From Bacillota bacterium (GTDB taxonomy: Bacteria; Bacillota_A; Clostridia; Lachnospirales; WQUN01): DNA of 6,905 bases. The stretch covers positions 1 to 6,905 of the forward strand of contig WQTQ01000094.1 of NCBI GenBank assembly GCA_009786175.1. Direction: 5' to 3'. The stretch's first letter is position 1; every line of letters starts with the position of its first letter. Shown here piece after piece: positions 1 through 4,376 of the stretch. Below the pieces are notes generated by a model. It did no database searches. It was not told the DNA's origin and saw only the letters and a list, made by a program, of their open reading frames with translations. Position numbers and translations under genes: made by a program.

Positions 1-81
1 TTGTGTCTCCACAATTTCGCGACGGCAACCCGTATCCCTGCGGTAGCCTCACCTACCGAAATGGTGTTTCTTAATTACAAC
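1..81 (-). promoter_or_regulatory. M-box (ykoK) magnesium riboswitch, 5' part only
   Basis: Read on the minus strand, the RNA from about 81 downward contains GGUAGGUGAGGCUACC (57-42), then AUACG, GGUUGCCG and a GGAGACAC segment near the window edge. These match, in order, the conserved 5' blocks I remember for the M-box: UAGGUGAGGCU, AUACG, the UGCUGCC block and the AAUGUC/GACGCC stem. M-box RNAs fold on binding Mg2+ and usually shut off a downstream Mg2+ transporter gene (mgtE, mgtA or corA types). The 3' half, the expression platform and the gene lie beyond position 1, so the target is unknown. The consensus match is from memory; the start site is inferred from the promoter at 88-116. Confidence 0.75.
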
Positions 82-87
82 GTGGAG

Positions 88-116
88 AGTATAAATGGAT
101 GGTTTTGCTTTGTCAA
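88..116 (-). promoter_or_regulatory. Sigma-A promoter for the M-box leader
   Basis: On the minus strand there is a perfect -35 TTGACA (116-111), a 17-nt spacer and a -10 TATACT (93-88). Transcription would begin near 81, just before the conserved M-box blocks. The promoter stands back to back with the plus-strand promoter at 146-174. Confidence 0.75.
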
Positions 117-145
117 GGATTTTTTTATTAAAGCAAACCCCAGCA

Positions 146-174
146 TTGACTTTAATAATATTAAATGTTATGCT
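146..174 (+). promoter_or_regulatory. Sigma-A promoter for the DUF2089 operon
   Basis: TTGACT (146-151), a 17-nt spacer and TATGCT (169-174) give a start near 181. That is about 27 nt before the ATG at 208, with a ribosome site AAGGGAG at 194-200 (7 nt spacing). No obvious operator repeat is seen around it. Confidence 0.7.
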
Positions 175-207
175 TAGCAAAATTAAAGTTATGAAGGGAG
201 TACAGCC

Positions 208-510
208 ATGCCAATTGAAGTTGTGCCGGAATGGATGGCAAACCTGGAAGATGAAGATATTACATTTATGAAAAAATTTTTGCTTGCCTCCGGGTCTTTA
301 AAAGAGATTGCGCGGCAGTACGACGTAACCTACCCAACAGTGCGGCTGCGGCTGGATAAGCTTATTCAGAAAATACAGATAAGCGAGGATACTGCGAACG
401 AGCCGTATATTGCGTTTGTTAAGCGGCTGGTGGTTAATGACAAAATAGACTTTGATACAGCAAAAATGTTAATTTCTGAATATAAAAGGATTGGGGCAAA
501 GACGAGATGA
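208..510 (+). CDS. DUF2089-family HTH protein (no zinc ribbon)
   Basis: This is a 100-aa cytoplasmic protein, probably DNA-binding. Residues 8-53 match the C-terminal half of DUF2089: a WMANLEDEDITFMKKFLLASGSL-type helix, then an HTH at about 31-53 with the family signature YPTVRLRLDKLI (42-53). Longer DUF2089 proteins begin with a cysteine zinc ribbon. This one has no cysteine at all and starts directly at the HTH part, so it belongs to the short form. The start is set by AAGGGAG 7 nt upstream. The stop overlaps the start of the next gene (ATGA), implying translational coupling to a membrane protein. By inference the pair could be a regulator with its membrane partner, but its target and signal are unknown. 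An acidic stretch and a second helical segment (residues 64-95) follow the HTH. Confidence 0.8.
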   Translation: MPIEVVPEWMANLEDEDITFMKKFLLASGSLKEIARQYDVTYPTVRLRLDKLIQKIQISEDTANEPYIAFVKRLVVNDKIDFDTAKMLISEYKRIGAKTR

Positions 511-965
511 TGGTATTTGGGTTTGTGATGGCCTTAGTAGTTTTACTTGTATTCCTTGGTATTTGTGCGGGGATAATTATATTGCAGGTGTACCTGTGTA
601 AAAAAGAGAGCAGATGGCCCGGACTTATTATGCCGCTTTTAACTTTTGGGTTTTCGCTGCTAATACTTTTTAGCATGGCGGTGTTTTCGTTTAGCGGAAA
701 TTATCACATTCACGTACAGCAAGTATTCGACATAGATGCCGGCAGTGCTGTGCTGCATTTGGATGAACGTGATGCAGTGGTGAATCATTTGATAGATTAC
801 GGGCAAATTGGCCAAACACGAATTACATCCGCGCCGCGCATTATGTTCGTTATGTTTATGGTTAACATACCAACGCTAATTTTGCTGGCAATATATGCTG
901 GCTGCCGCACAGGCCACAGAAGGCAGCGCGCATTGGATTTAATGAGTTTGCAGGATTTGGGGTAG
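507..965 (+). CDS. Three-helix membrane protein coupled to DUF2089 gene
   Basis: This 152-aa protein is of no family I can name. It has three hydrophobic segments: about 2-30, 38-62 and 111-132. The positive KKESR stretch after the first and the RTGHRRQR tail after the third predict an outside N-terminus, a cytoplasmic C-terminus and an external loop at 63-110. That loop is polar, with several His and Asp residues (HIHV, DIDAG, HLDERD). The gene starts inside the DUF2089 gene by a 4-nt overlap (or at the adjacent second ATG at 510) and must share its mRNA. The coupling suggests that the two proteins work together, perhaps with the membrane protein sensing or holding the HTH protein; this is inference. 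No terminator is visible after it; the hicB promoter begins inside its last codons. Confidence 0.75.
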   Translation: MMVFGFVMALVVLLVFLGICAGIIILQVYLCKKESRWPGLIMPLLTFGFSLLILFSMAVFSFSGNYHIHVQQVFDIDAGSAVLHLDERDAVVNHLIDYGQIGQTRITSAPRIMFVMFMVNIPTLILLAIYAGCRTGHRRQRALDLMSLQDLG

Positions 966-976
966 ACTGGTATAAT
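948..976 (+). promoter_or_regulatory. Extended -10 promoter of hicBA
   Basis: TTGCAG (948-953), a 17-nt spacer and a perfect TATAAT (971-976) preceded by TGG (extended -10). It overlaps the stop codon of the upstream membrane protein gene, so hicBA can be transcribed independently. The predicted start near 983 falls inside the palindrome at 972-987. Confidence 0.75.
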
Positions 977-987
977 ACGGGTATTAT
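972..987. promoter_or_regulatory. Palindromic operator candidate at hicB promoter
   Basis: A perfect inverted repeat, ATAATAC-GG-GTATTAT, covers most of the -10 box and the predicted transcription start. Toxin-antitoxin operons usually repress themselves through such sites, so it may be bound by HicB or the HicAB complex. The encoded HicB shows no DNA-binding domain, so the binder could be another protein. The site itself is directly seen; its use is inferred. Confidence 0.5.
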
Positions 988-1007
988 TGTTTTGGAGGTG
1001 AGCTTAA

Positions 1008-1232
1008 ATGGCCAATTACTATACTGCTTATATAGAGCGAGATAATGAAAGCGGCTTATACATCGGGGTTGTACCAAGCATTGTGGGGGCTCGCACATGT
1101 GCAGAAACAATTGACGAGTTGCAAATAAAATTAGAGGAAGTTATTACATTATGCTTAGAAGAAATGGATGCTGATGATGTGCAGAACATCCCTATATTTG
1201 CAGGCATATCACAAATTAAGGTAGCCATATGA
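1008..1232 (+). CDS. hicB: HicB-family antitoxin (short form)
   Basis: This 74-aa protein is of the HicB / UPF0150 type, a partial RNase-H-like fold that binds and blocks the HicA mRNA-cleaving toxin. Family features visible are the YTAYIERD strand (5-12), GLYIGVVPSIVGARTCAET (16-34; compare GYxVxxPDLPGCxTxGdT in the family), the amphipathic helix DELQIKLEEVITLCLEE (36-52) and the closing strand GISQIKVAI. It ends there, without the C-terminal HTH or ribbon-helix-helix domain that longer HicBs carry. The start is fixed by GGAGGTG at 994-1000, 7 nt upstream. The stop TGA overlaps the ATG of hicA, the usual coupling in hicBA-order operons. Because the neighbouring toxin is truncated, this antitoxin may no longer have a local partner. 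Confidence 0.85.
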   Translation: MANYYTAYIERDNESGLYIGVVPSIVGARTCAETIDELQIKLEEVITLCLEEMDADDVQNIPIFAGISQIKVAI

Positions 1233-1408
1233 GCCGTTTGGTTATGATAAATGCCATTTCATTAGAAAAAATATTGTTCAAATTGAGTTTTAGAAAAATG
1301 CGACAAAAAGGTAGTCATGCATTTTATCGTCACCCTGATGGAAGAACTACTACTATACCTTTTCATCTAAGTAAAGATTTGCCCAGACCACTATTACGTG
1401 GCATTTAA
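1229..1408 (+). CDS. hicA: HicA-family toxin, C-terminally truncated
   Basis: This reading frame is 59 codons, too short for many gene callers. HicA is a small double-stranded-RNA-binding-fold ribonuclease that cleaves translated mRNAs. The match is clear: an N-terminal SRLVMINAISLEKILFKLSF helix, then RQKGSHAFYRHPDGRTTTIPFH with the catalytic histidine of the GSH motif (28-30), then KDLPRPLLRGI. Intact family members continue for about 15 more residues as a C-terminal helix (LRKIL..I.I.EF). Here the codon expected to be Leu is TAA (1406-1408), so the helix is lost. The ribosome site AAGG (1218-1221) lies in the end of hicB and the ATG overlaps the hicB stop. The toxin is probably inactive or weakened, but the catalytic part survives. 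A sequencing error is possible but would not explain the separate lesion downstream. Confidence 0.75.
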   Translation: MSRLVMINAISLEKILFKLSFRKMRQKGSHAFYRHPDGRTTTIPFHLSKDLPRPLLRGI

Positions 1409-1458
1409 AGAGAAATTAACATCAGTATTGTATTGAAGAGTATAATCGCCTGGTTTAA
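1409..1458 (+). pseudogene. hicA: Detached 3' end of hicA
   Basis: Reading on past the TAA gives REINIS in the same frame. A tandem 5-bp duplication GTATT-GTATT (1425-1434) then shifts the frame. Removing one copy restores INISIEEYNRLV followed by TAA (1456-1458), which fits the C-terminal helix of HicA proteins. Two independent lesions, a nonsense change and a 5-bp insertion, therefore separate this piece from the toxin, indicating relaxed selection after inactivation. Confidence 0.65.
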
Positions 1459-1474
1459 TAGTAAAGGGCGATTA
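1443..1474. repeat. Inverted repeat after hicA
   Basis: Perfect 8-bp arms TAATCGCC (1443-1450) and GGCGATTA (1467-1474) around a 16-nt loop. There is no T-run on either side, so it is not a canonical terminator. It overlaps the ancestral hicA stop and could stabilise the mRNA 3' end. Confidence 0.45.
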
Positions 1475-1490
1475 CTTATACTTGCCTGCT

Positions 1491-1536
1491 GGGGTTATCA
1501 ATTTGTACGCATATCAACGTGATTACCCCTTTTTTT
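1491..1536 (+). terminator. Intrinsic terminator of hicBA
   Basis: Arms GGGGTTATCA (1491-1500) and TGATTACCCC (1520-1529) pair with one mismatch around a 19-nt loop and are followed by seven Ts (1530-1536). It works on the plus strand; its T-run touches the stop codon of the converging ABC-F gene. No matching T-run exists on the minus-strand side. Confidence 0.7.
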
Positions 1537-3022
1537 ATATTTCAACCGTTTTTGTTGCAATGGCATCGCAAAAAACGCTGTCATGCTCTACAAATAAAAT
1601 GGTCGGCTTATGTTCCAGCAACAGCCTTTCAATTTGCATACGGGATAAAACGTCTATGAAGTTTAGCGGCTCGTCCCATACAAGCAGATGAGCTTTTTCG
1701 CATAGGCTCTTGGCTATAAGCACCTTTTTCTTTTGGCCGCCGCTAAAATCGCTCATGTCTTTTTCAAATTGAACCCGCAGGAAATCCAGCTTGCGGAGTA
1801 TGGCCTTAAACAGGCTTTCATCGATGTTATTTTCCCGGGCGTAGTCTGTCAAATTACCCCGCAGGAATGACGTATCCTGTGATACATATGAAATTTTTAG
1901 CCCGCTACCTATGGAAAATTCGCCCGTGTAGGTAATTTCTTCGCCACATATAAGCTTTATAATGCTGGACTTGCCGGACCCGTTTTTGCCCCGCAGGGCA
2001 ATGCGGTCGCCCTGGTTAATATCAAAACTGACGTCGTGGGTAACTTGTTTTTTGCCGTAAAAAATGCTGACATTTGACAGGGAAAGGTTCCGTTGCTTGT
2101 GGTAGGGGAGTTGGGTAATTGCCAGGTCACTGGCGTGGTCAAGGTTTTTTAGCAGCTGAGATTTTTCCTCTATGGCTGATTGCTGTCTTCGTTCAAGATT
2201 TTTTCTGCGCTGCTGCATTCGGCGTGATTTTTCGCCAATATACGCTCTGCTGTCTATAGATTTTTCAACACCGGAACTGCCTTTCCCTATTTTGGTAGCT
2301 TCAACTTTGTCTGCCCAGTCACCGCTTTGTTTGGCAGCTTGTTTTAAGCGTTTAATATCTCTTTTCAATTTTTCGTTTTCCGCAAGTTCAAAATCATCCT
2401 GCAACTTTTTGTTGGCGAACCAAGAAGAAAAATTGCCCCGCCGCACGTCAATATTGGCCTTGTTTATGGAAAGGATATGGTCTACGCACCCGTCCAAAAA
2501 CGCCCTGTCGTGGGAAACTAAAATATATCCGTGCTTATTATTCAAGTAATCGCTGACAATTTTACGGCCATTCATGTCCAGGTGGTTGGTTGGCTCGTCA
2601 ATTAACAGGAAATTGTTTTCGCTTAAGAACAGTGCTACCAGCAGAATTTTTGTCTGCTCGCCGTTGGACAGTGTTTCAAAGGGGCGGTGCAGAACGTCTT
2701 CGCTTACTTGTAAAAAAGATAATTCCCGGGCAAGCTGCCAATCCTGGTATTCCGGGCATATTTCCTGTACAATCGCGCTTGTGATCATTGTTTTGTTGTT
2801 TACGTTGTAGGGGAAATATTGAAAATCCACGGTGGCAGAAATTTTTCCGCTGTATTCGTACTTGCCCATCAGCAAATTTAAAAATGTAGTTTTGCCCTTG
2901 CCGTTGCGGGCTGTAAAGCCAAGTTTCCAATCCGTATCAACTTGAAAGCTGACATTTTCGAAAATATTATCATAACTGCCTTCGTAGGCAAAAGTTAAGC
3001 TTGATACACTAATTAAAGACAT
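1535..3022 (-). CDS. Lsa-like ABC-F ribosomal protection protein
   Basis: This 495-aa cytoplasmic protein has two ABC ATPase domains and no membrane segments. ABC-F proteins of the Lsa/Vga group bind the ribosomal E site and push lincosamides, pleuromutilins and streptogramin A off the peptidyl transferase centre. Domain 1: Walker A ARNGKGKT (38-45), signature LSNGEQ (118-123), Walker B LLIDEPTNHLD (139-149), switch SHD (170-172). A charged interdomain linker (about 195-300, rich in K, R, Q, E) carries the antibiotic-resistance loop in this group. Domain 2: GKNGSGKS (345-352), FSGGQKKK (426-433), LLVWDEPLNFID (446-457), EHD (479-481). The EPLNFID form is typical of Lsa/Vga-like proteins. Walker A of domain 1 starts with Ala where Gly is expected. 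Start ATG has AAGGAGG 8 nt upstream. Its leader carries an attenuator, consistent with induction by ribosome-targeting drugs. Substrate range cannot be read from the sequence. Confidence 0.88.
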   Translation of the reverse strand: MSLISVSSLTFAYEGSYDNIFENVSFQVDTDWKLGFTARNGKGKTTFLNLLMGKYEYSGKISATVDFQYFPYNVNNKTMITSAIVQEICPEYQDWQLARELSFLQVSEDVLHRPFETLSNGEQTKILLVALFLSENNFLLIDEPTNHLDMNGRKIVSDYLNNKHGYILVSHDRAFLDGCVDHILSINKANIDVRRGNFSSWFANKKLQDDFELAENEKLKRDIKRLKQAAKQSGDWADKVEATKIGKGSSGVEKSIDSRAYIGEKSRRMQQRRKNLERRQQSAIEEKSQLLKNLDHASDLAITQLPYHKQRNLSLSNVSIFYGKKQVTHDVSFDINQGDRIALRGKNGSGKSSIIKLICGEEITYTGEFSIGSGLKISYVSQDTSFLRGNLTDYARENNIDESLFKAILRKLDFLRVQFEKDMSDFSGGQKKKVLIAKSLCEKAHLLVWDEPLNFIDVLSRMQIERLLLEHKPTILFVEHDSVFCDAIATKTVEI

Positions 3023-3054
3023 TTGATGGTCCTCCTTCGGTGGTGCGTTGGTAT

Positions 3055-3090
3055 AAAAATAAGCCGCAAGAAAGTTAATTCTTACGGCTC
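3055..3090 (-). terminator. Attenuator terminator in ABC-F leader
   Basis: On the minus strand, AGCCGTAAGAA (3089-3079) pairs with TTCTTGCGGCT (3072-3062) through 11 bp, with one G-U pair and another possible at the base, around a 6-nt loop. A tract reading ATTTTTATA follows (3060 downward). It lies between the promoter and the ribosome site of the ABC-F gene (3037-3031), so it can stop transcription before the gene. That position defines an attenuator rather than an end-of-gene terminator. Confidence 0.75.
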
Positions 3091-3164
3091 ACAAATACAA
3101 TGGCGGCCCTAAATAGGCACACCATGATATACATATGAGTTTGGAAGATTGATAACTTTCTTGC
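3066..3164 (-). promoter_or_regulatory. Antiterminator pairing competing with the attenuator
   Basis: The upstream leader segment GCAAGAAAGTTA (3164-3153) is perfectly complementary to TAACTTTCTTGC (3077-3066), which includes most of the 3' arm of the terminator. A further GCC/GGC pairing is possible past a small bulge. Forming this 12-bp helix would prevent the terminator hairpin. The arms are about 75 nt apart, with candidate leader ORFs over both. This is the standard architecture of ribosome-mediated attenuation; the pairing is seen, the mechanism is inferred. Confidence 0.65.
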
Positions 3165-3171
3165 CGGGCAT
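3075..3171 (-). other. Two overlapping candidate leader peptides
   Basis: Two ATG-initiated ORFs lie in the ABC-F leader. The first (3171-3109, 20 aa, starting MPGKKVINL) runs through the 5' antiterminator arm. The second (3134-3075, 19 aa, starting MYIMVCLF and ending VSRKN) runs through the 5' arm of the terminator and stops in its loop. A ribosome on the second would itself prevent terminator folding. Neither has a convincing Shine-Dalgarno sequence, so translation is uncertain. Small ORFs of this kind drive induction of other ABC-F genes. Confidence 0.35.
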
Positions 3172-3172
3172 A

Positions 3173-3213
3173 CAAAAGAAAACGGTACAACCGCCTAAAG
3201 CTTCCGTTGTGCC
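3173..3213 (-). repeat. Upstream hairpin with T-rich tail in ABC-F leader
   Basis: On the minus strand GGCACAAC (3213-3206) pairs with GTTGTACC (3191-3184) with one mismatch around a 14-nt loop, followed by GTTTTCTTTTG. It may be a first, weaker terminator or a pausing hairpin ahead of the main attenuator. Confidence 0.4.
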
Positions 3214-3220
3214 ACTATAT

Positions 3221-3256
3221 TTAGTTTAGCAAGAAATATCTATCATCTTCCCACAT
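3221..3256 (-). other. Candidate 11-aa leader peptide near the ABC-F start site
   Basis: A short ORF (MWEDDRYFLLN then TAA) begins about 15 nt after the inferred transcription start, with only a weak GG-rich sequence before it. It precedes the hairpin at 3184-3213. It is the most promoter-proximal ORF of the leader, but no direct sign of translation exists. Confidence 0.25.
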
Positions 3257-3277
3257 CCAATTCTAATTTGTATCGCC

Positions 3278-3286
3278 AGTATACCA
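3278..3286 (-). promoter_or_regulatory. Extended -10 promoter of the ABC-F leader
   Basis: Minus strand TGGTATACT (3286-3278) is an extended -10 element with no good -35 box at the right distance (TACCAG at 17 nt). Start near 3271 would give a leader of about 250 nt. The ten bases AGTATACCAC (plus-strand reading) recur at 4145-4154 in the promoter of the Noc-like gene. Confidence 0.5.
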
Positions 3287-3293
3287 CACTTTC

Positions 3294-4115
3294 CTACGCG
3301 CTGGTAGTACTTTTTACGGCTTTTGTATAATCCAGCGTAATATGAATGCTGTACCCCGTTGGTGTCTCCTGCATTTCGAAGCGGGTATCCATGCCGGAAG
3401 TGCGCATAATCTCCAGGTCTTCTTTTATGGAATTGGTAAGTATACGGATGTCCCGTATGTAGCCTTTAAACGGGACGGTTTTGTTTTTGGCTTTTGACGC
3501 GCAAGGTGTAAACATGGAGTCGATTAACTCTTCTGTTTTGCGGACGGTTAGCCCATTATCTATAATTTTTTGCAGCACTTTTGCTTGTTCTGTTTCCGTT
3601 TCCAGGCGTAGAAGCGCGCGGGCATGGCGTTCCGAAAGGTTATTTTCTATTATTTCTTTTTGTAATCTGCGAGGGATTTTCAAAAGCCGCAGTTTGTTGG
3701 CCACTGTGGATTGGTTCTTGCCTACCCGGGCCGCCAAAGCTTCCTGGGTAAAGTAGTAATCAATCATTAAGTTGCGGAAACCCGCCGCTTCTTCAAAAAA
3801 GTGCAGGTCGCTGCGCTGTAAGTTTTCGATAATGGCAATTACCGCGCTGTCTGTTTCAGTTACGTCAATTAATAAGGCAGGGATTTCCTTTAACCCGGCT
3901 ATTCGGCTTGCCCGCAAGCGGCGTTCCCCTGCCACAAGCTCGTAGCCCGTGTTTGTCATTAGCCGTACAGTGATTGGCTGCAAAACCCCGTAAAGTTTAA
4001 TTGAAGCCGCAAGCTCGTCCAATCTGTTTTGGTCGAAAATACGCCGTGGCTGGTAAGGGTTTGGTTTTACTGCATCTAAAGGCAGATAAAGGACTTCTTT
4101 TGTTGAAATAGTCAT
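3294..4115 (-). CDS. noc: Noc-like ParB-family DNA-binding protein
   Basis: This 273-aa protein is a ParB/Spo0J-type CTP-dependent DNA clamp. N-terminal CTP-binding domain: NPYQPRR (19-25), GERRLRAS (63-70), ENLQRSDL (97-104). Central HTH: QEALAARVGKNQSTVANKLRLLKIP (124-148), then LSERHARALLRL (160-171). The QSTVANKLRLLKIP wording is that of Noc, the nucleoid occlusion factor that keeps the division septum off the chromosome, rather than chromosomal ParB. A C-terminal domain (about 216-265) would dimerise. Bacillus Noc starts with an amphipathic membrane-binding helix; here the ParB domain begins almost at residue 1, so that helix is absent. Start choice: a GTG at 4154 would add 13 residues but overlaps the -10 box; ATG 4115 has AAAGGA 10 nt upstream. 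The gene stands alone, not in the usual rsmG-parA-parB cluster. It could instead be an accessory ParB regulator. Confidence 0.75.
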   Translation of the reverse strand: MTISTKEVLYLPLDAVKPNPYQPRRIFDQNRLDELAASIKLYGVLQPITVRLMTNTGYELVAGERRLRASRIAGLKEIPALLIDVTETDSAVIAIIENLQRSDLHFFEEAAGFRNLMIDYYFTQEALAARVGKNQSTVANKLRLLKIPRRLQKEIIENNLSERHARALLRLETETEQAKVLQKIIDNGLTVRKTEELIDSMFTPCASKAKNKTVPFKGYIRDIRILTNSIKEDLEIMRTSGMDTRFEMQETPTGYSIHITLDYTKAVKSTTSA

Positions 4116-4144
4116 ACAGTACACATCCTTTGTAATTTTTTGGT

Positions 4145-4153
4145 AGTATACCA
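4145..4153 (-). promoter_or_regulatory. Extended -10 promoter of the Noc-like gene
   Basis: Minus strand TGGTATACT (4153-4145) is an extended -10 element without a recognisable -35. Transcription would start near 4138, some 23 nt before ATG 4115. Its presence argues against the alternative GTG start at 4154. Confidence 0.5.
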
Positions 4154-4162
4154 CGTGGAAAA
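4147..4162. promoter_or_regulatory. parS-like palindrome at the Noc-like gene promoter
   Basis: TATACCACGTGGAAAA has the full CCACGTGG core of parS, the ParB-binding site. It matches the Bacillus parS sequence TGTTCCACGTGAAACA, as I remember it, at 12 of 16 positions. It overlaps the -10 box of a ParB-family gene, which suggests autorepression or a nucleation site. Noc itself binds a different site (TTTCCCGGGAAA type), so occupancy by this protein, by chromosomal ParB, or by neither is open. Confidence 0.45.
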
Positions 4163-4216
4163 AGTTGGGTAATGAAATTACTGAATATTGCCAATGTTTT
4201 TTTTATGGCAAAATAT

Positions 4217-4246
4217 TTAAAAAAGCCCTGTCGGTTGACAGGGCTT
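4217..4246 (-). terminator. Strong intrinsic terminator (second of two)
   Basis: AAGCCCTGTC (4223-4232) and GACAGGGCTT (4237-4246) form a perfect 10-bp stem with a 4-nt loop. On the minus strand a TTTTTTAAATATTTT tract follows, so it ends transcripts of the PadR-DUF2812 operon before the Noc-like gene. No T-run exists on the plus side. Confidence 0.85.
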
Positions 4247-4324
4247 GGTGATGTGTGCTGCTATCTGCCGGTGAAAAAGGGTTTAATGGGTGGCAGTTTG
4301 GCGAAATTATAGTGAAACTAATTA

Positions 4325-4360
4325 TACAAAATCAACCGGTAAGAAAATCTAACCGGTTGA
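4325..4360 (-). terminator. First terminator after the DUF2812 gene
   Basis: TCAACCGGT and ACCGGTTGA (4332-4340 and 4352-4360) form a perfect 9-bp stem with an 11-nt loop, followed on the minus strand by TTTTGTATAAT. It begins 17 nt after the stop codon of the DUF2812 gene. With the hairpin at 4223-4246 it makes a tandem terminator. Confidence 0.6.
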
Positions 4361-4376
4361 AAGCTACATAGCCATT

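Noticed and set aside
1443..1474. Hairpin after hicA as a terminator or integron-type attachment site
   Set aside because: No T-run on either strand and no core-site sequences or cassette structure; the terminator is the next hairpin at 1491-1536.
2172..2549. 125-aa plus-strand ORF
   Set aside because: It lies wholly antisense to the ABC-F gene with no ribosome site or recognisable domain.
4116..4154. Longer start (GTG 4154) for the Noc-like protein
   Set aside because: The GTG overlaps the -10 box and parS-like site and lacks a ribosome site; ATG 4115 has AAAGGA upstream.
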